Shown in pieces: positions 62,020 to 64,000 of a stretch of 64,000 nucleotides of DNA. The stretch comes from Neobacillus sp. PS3-40 (GTDB lineage: Bacteria; Bacillota; Bacilli; Bacillales; Cytobacillaceae), in assembly GCF_030915485.1 (NCBI RefSeq), contig NZ_CP133266.1:620001-684000 (forward strand), written 5' to 3'. Position 1 is the stretch's first letter. Every line of letters starts with the position of its first letter. A program made the translations under genes and the position numbers. The notes below the pieces were generated by a model, which was not told the DNA's origin, made no database searches, and was given only the letters and a program-made list of their open reading frames with translations.

Positions 62020-63879
62020 TTACTTTACTGGTTTCTTTAAAAATCCAATTAAAAGTGCAGCTGTAACTGAACCAATTAAGATGGAAAGTGCATACTGGAG
62101 AACACCGTGTTCAACAAGTGGAACAACGAAAATTCCTCCATGTGGTGCTCTTAACCCAATTCCAAAAGCCATCGACATTGCCCCAGCAACAGCAGAACCA
62201 ATCATTACTGACGGAATCACTCGAAGTGGATCTGCTGCTGCAAATGGAATTGCTCCTTCTGTAATAAATGATAGACCCATTACATAGCAAGCCTTACCAG
62301 CGTCACGATCTTCATTATTAAACTTATTTTTAAACAAAGTTGTTGCAATTGCAATTCCAAGTGGAGGAACCATTCCTGCTGCCATAATCGCAGCCATTGG
62401 CTCATAAACACCACTGGCCAGAAGCCCAGTTCCAAATACATACGCAGCTTTGTTTACAGGTCCTCCCATATCAAAGGCCATCATGAGCCCTAACACAATT
62501 CCTAATAATATTGCATTTCCTGTTCCAAGTCCTGTTAGCAAGTGGGTAATTTCTTTATTTAGCAATCCAACTGGTTTGTTGACTGCAAAGAGCATAATAA
62601 ACCCTGTTATCGCAATTCCAAATAGCGGATACAATAAAATACTTTTGATGCCTTCCAAAGAACGAGGAAGTCCGATAAATACTTTTTTTAGTAGAATAAC
62701 TGTATAGCCTGCAAGGAAACCTGCAATAATACCTCCTAAGAAACCAGCTCCACCACTTGCAGCAAGCATACCCCCGACCATTCCCGGTGCAAACGCGGGA
62801 CGATCTGCAATACTTAAGGCAATAAACCCTGCAAGGACAGGTACTATTAATCCGAATGCATTTCCTCCACCAATAGTCATTAAAGCTTCTGCGAATTTAT
62901 TATATGTTGGATCATCAGGCTTAAAGGAATTATAACCAAACATAAAGCAAATTGCGATTAAGATACCACCACCAACAACAAAAGGAAGCATATTTGAAAC
63001 ACCATTCATCAGGTGTTTATAAAAGCCTGTTCGCTGCTCTTTTTGTTGACCTTGGTCACCTGTTTCTGTTTTTCCTTTATATACTGGGGCATCTTGTTTT
63101 AATGCACGCTCTATTAATTGTTGTGGACGACGAATACCATCTGCAACGGCAACTTGAATAACGTGTTTCCCTTTAAATCGGTCCATTTCAACATTGATAT
63201 CGGCTGCAACGATAACAGCGACAGCATTTTCAATTTCTTCTTTTGTAAGGACATTCTTAGCACCGCCAGATCCGTTAGTTTCCACTTTGATGTCAATACC
63301 CATTTCAGTTGCTTTTGCTTTTAGAGAATCTGCAGCCATATAAGTATGTGCTATTCCAGTAGGACATCCGGTAACCGCAATGACGGCATTCTTTTTGTTT
63401 GAAACATCTTGATTTTCAAAACTTTCTTGATCATAGCTTTCAATGATATTTATTATTTCATCTTTTGTATTAGCGCTTAAAAGCTGTTTACGTACTTCTT
63501 GGTTCATTAAGAGTCCCGAAAGTCGAGCAAGGGCTTTCAAGTGTGTGTCATTTGCTCCTTCAGGTGCAGCAATCATGAAAAACAAATGTGCTGGCTGCCC
63601 ATCTAACGATTGATAGTCTACTCCAGAGATGGATTTTCCAAATGCTATCGCTGGTTCTTTAACTGCTTGTACTTTTGCATGGGGAATGGCAATCCCATCA
63701 CCAATACCCGTTGTACTTAATTCCTCACGCTTTAAAATGGCCGTTTTGAATGCAGAGCGATCCGTAATTTTTCCAGCATTTAAGAGTGTATCGACAAGTT
63801 GATCGATTGCTTCTTCTTTCTTATTGCCTTCTATATTAAGTAAAATTGTACTTTGTGTTAGCAATTCTATTATTTTCAT
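62020..63879 (-). CDS. fruA: Fructose-specific PTS enzyme IIABC
   Basis: 619 residues. EIIA (1-145) has phospho-His in GIAIPHAKV. EIIB-fru (about 165-265) has phospho-Cys in AVTGCPTGIAHTYMAA. EIIC (about 290-615) has about nine to ten membrane spans with GGPVNKAAYVFG. It imports fructose as fructose-1-phosphate. The ATG follows AGAGGAGAGAATAT, and the gene lies 12 bp after fruK. Confidence 0.96.
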   Translation of the reverse strand: MKIIELLTQSTILLNIEGNKKEEAIDQLVDTLLNAGKITDRSAFKTAILKREELSTTGIGDGIAIPHAKVQAVKEPAIAFGKSISGVDYQSLDGQPAHLFFMIAAPEGANDTHLKALARLSGLLMNQEVRKQLLSANTKDEIINIIESYDQESFENQDVSNKKNAVIAVTGCPTGIAHTYMAADSLKAKATEMGIDIKVETNGSGGAKNVLTKEEIENAVAVIVAADINVEMDRFKGKHVIQVAVADGIRRPQQLIERALKQDAPVYKGKTETGDQGQQKEQRTGFYKHLMNGVSNMLPFVVGGGILIAICFMFGYNSFKPDDPTYNKFAEALMTIGGGNAFGLIVPVLAGFIALSIADRPAFAPGMVGGMLAASGGAGFLGGIIAGFLAGYTVILLKKVFIGLPRSLEGIKSILLYPLFGIAITGFIMLFAVNKPVGLLNKEITHLLTGLGTGNAILLGIVLGLMMAFDMGGPVNKAAYVFGTGLLASGVYEPMAAIMAAGMVPPLGIAIATTLFKNKFNNEDRDAGKACYVMGLSFITEGAIPFAAADPLRVIPSVMIGSAVAGAMSMAFGIGLRAPHGGIFVVPLVEHGVLQYALSILIGSVTAALLIGFLKKPVK

Positions 63880-63891
63880 ATATTCTCTCCT

Positions 63892-64000
63892 CTATGAAAT
63901 ATTCTTGATATGCACTTGGGAAAGGATTGCAGCGACCGATTCCTTCGTACATAAGCCAAGTGAAAAAGCGGTAGCACTACCTGAAGCCACACTATATCGA
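63892..64000 (-). CDS. fruK: 1-phosphofructokinase, C-terminal end (gene continues beyond window)
   Basis: Last 35 residues: RYSVASGSATAFSLGLCTKE, then ending VHIKNIS. The ASGSATAFS motif is the PfkB-family ending of FruK. Its place directly before fruA matches the fruRKA operon. Confidence 0.85.
   Translation of the reverse strand, partial: RYSVASGSATAFSLGLCTKESVAAILSQVHIKNIS

Noticed and set aside
1-64000. rRNA or tRNA genes
   Set aside because: No segment with rRNA motifs or a tRNA cloverleaf with GGTTCGAATCC-type arm was recognised, including within the T-box leaders.

Overview
The window looks like chromosome of a low-GC, endospore-forming member of the Bacillaceae (Bacillus/Neobacillus-like) that can respire nitrate and ferment without oxygen. 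The evidence is AT-rich DNA, strong AGGAGG-type ribosome sites, Bacillus-type small proteins (YkuS, YhcN, Sda and GerPC-like, CotM/Hsp20-like), and anaerobic enzymes with Fnr/Rex-type operators. The species cannot be named from the sequence alone.

Layout. 1-3.4 kb: end of a LysM/3D cell-wall protein, then a GC-rich dispersed repeat (called R1 here) carrying an IS110-family element. 3.4-21.6 kb: anaerobic block on the minus strand, with a formate dehydrogenase read through an in-frame TGA (selenocysteine), a PAS sensor kinase, narGHJI, a second copy of the same IS110 element in another R1, an MFS carrier and a formate/nitrite channel. 21.5-31.4 kb: MutS2-like protein, ABC-F ATPase, a group of small spore-type genes, the molybdate transporter modAB and a D,D-carboxypeptidase. 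31.5-43.6 kb: mprF, a FabF paralogue, pflBA behind an Fnr promoter, a CcdA-like protein, a MifM-like arrest peptide with yidC2, the crcB pair and a spore lipoprotein. 43.8-50.4 kb: an Sda-like peptide, a two-component system, tRNA 2-selenouridine synthase, and an IS1182-type transposase between two opposed R1 copies. 50.5-57.7 kb: trpEGDCFBA behind two tandem tryptophan T-boxes. 57.8-64 kb: MOSC protein, drug-type MFS pump, an IS256-type element in a 52-bp tandem array, and fruA with the end of fruK.

How the parts fit. Nitrate reductase and formate dehydrogenase both need molybdenum cofactor, which fits modAB and perhaps the MOSC protein. Pyruvate formate-lyase makes formate, the FNT channel moves formate or nitrite, and the formate dehydrogenase consumes formate. 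Selenium is used twice: the TGA in fdhF is followed by a textbook bacterial SECIS hairpin, and selU modifies tRNA with selenium. selA, selB, selC and selD should therefore lie elsewhere in the genome.

Most noteworthy: (1) the selenocysteine formate dehydrogenase; (2) two IS1111-type IS110 elements with subterminal inverted repeats and a long structured 3' region holding an 8-nt match to their shared target, a candidate bridge/seek RNA; (3) a MifM-like leader ORF whose last codons pair with the yidC2 ribosome site; (4) tandem Trp T-boxes; (5) several nested repeat structures.
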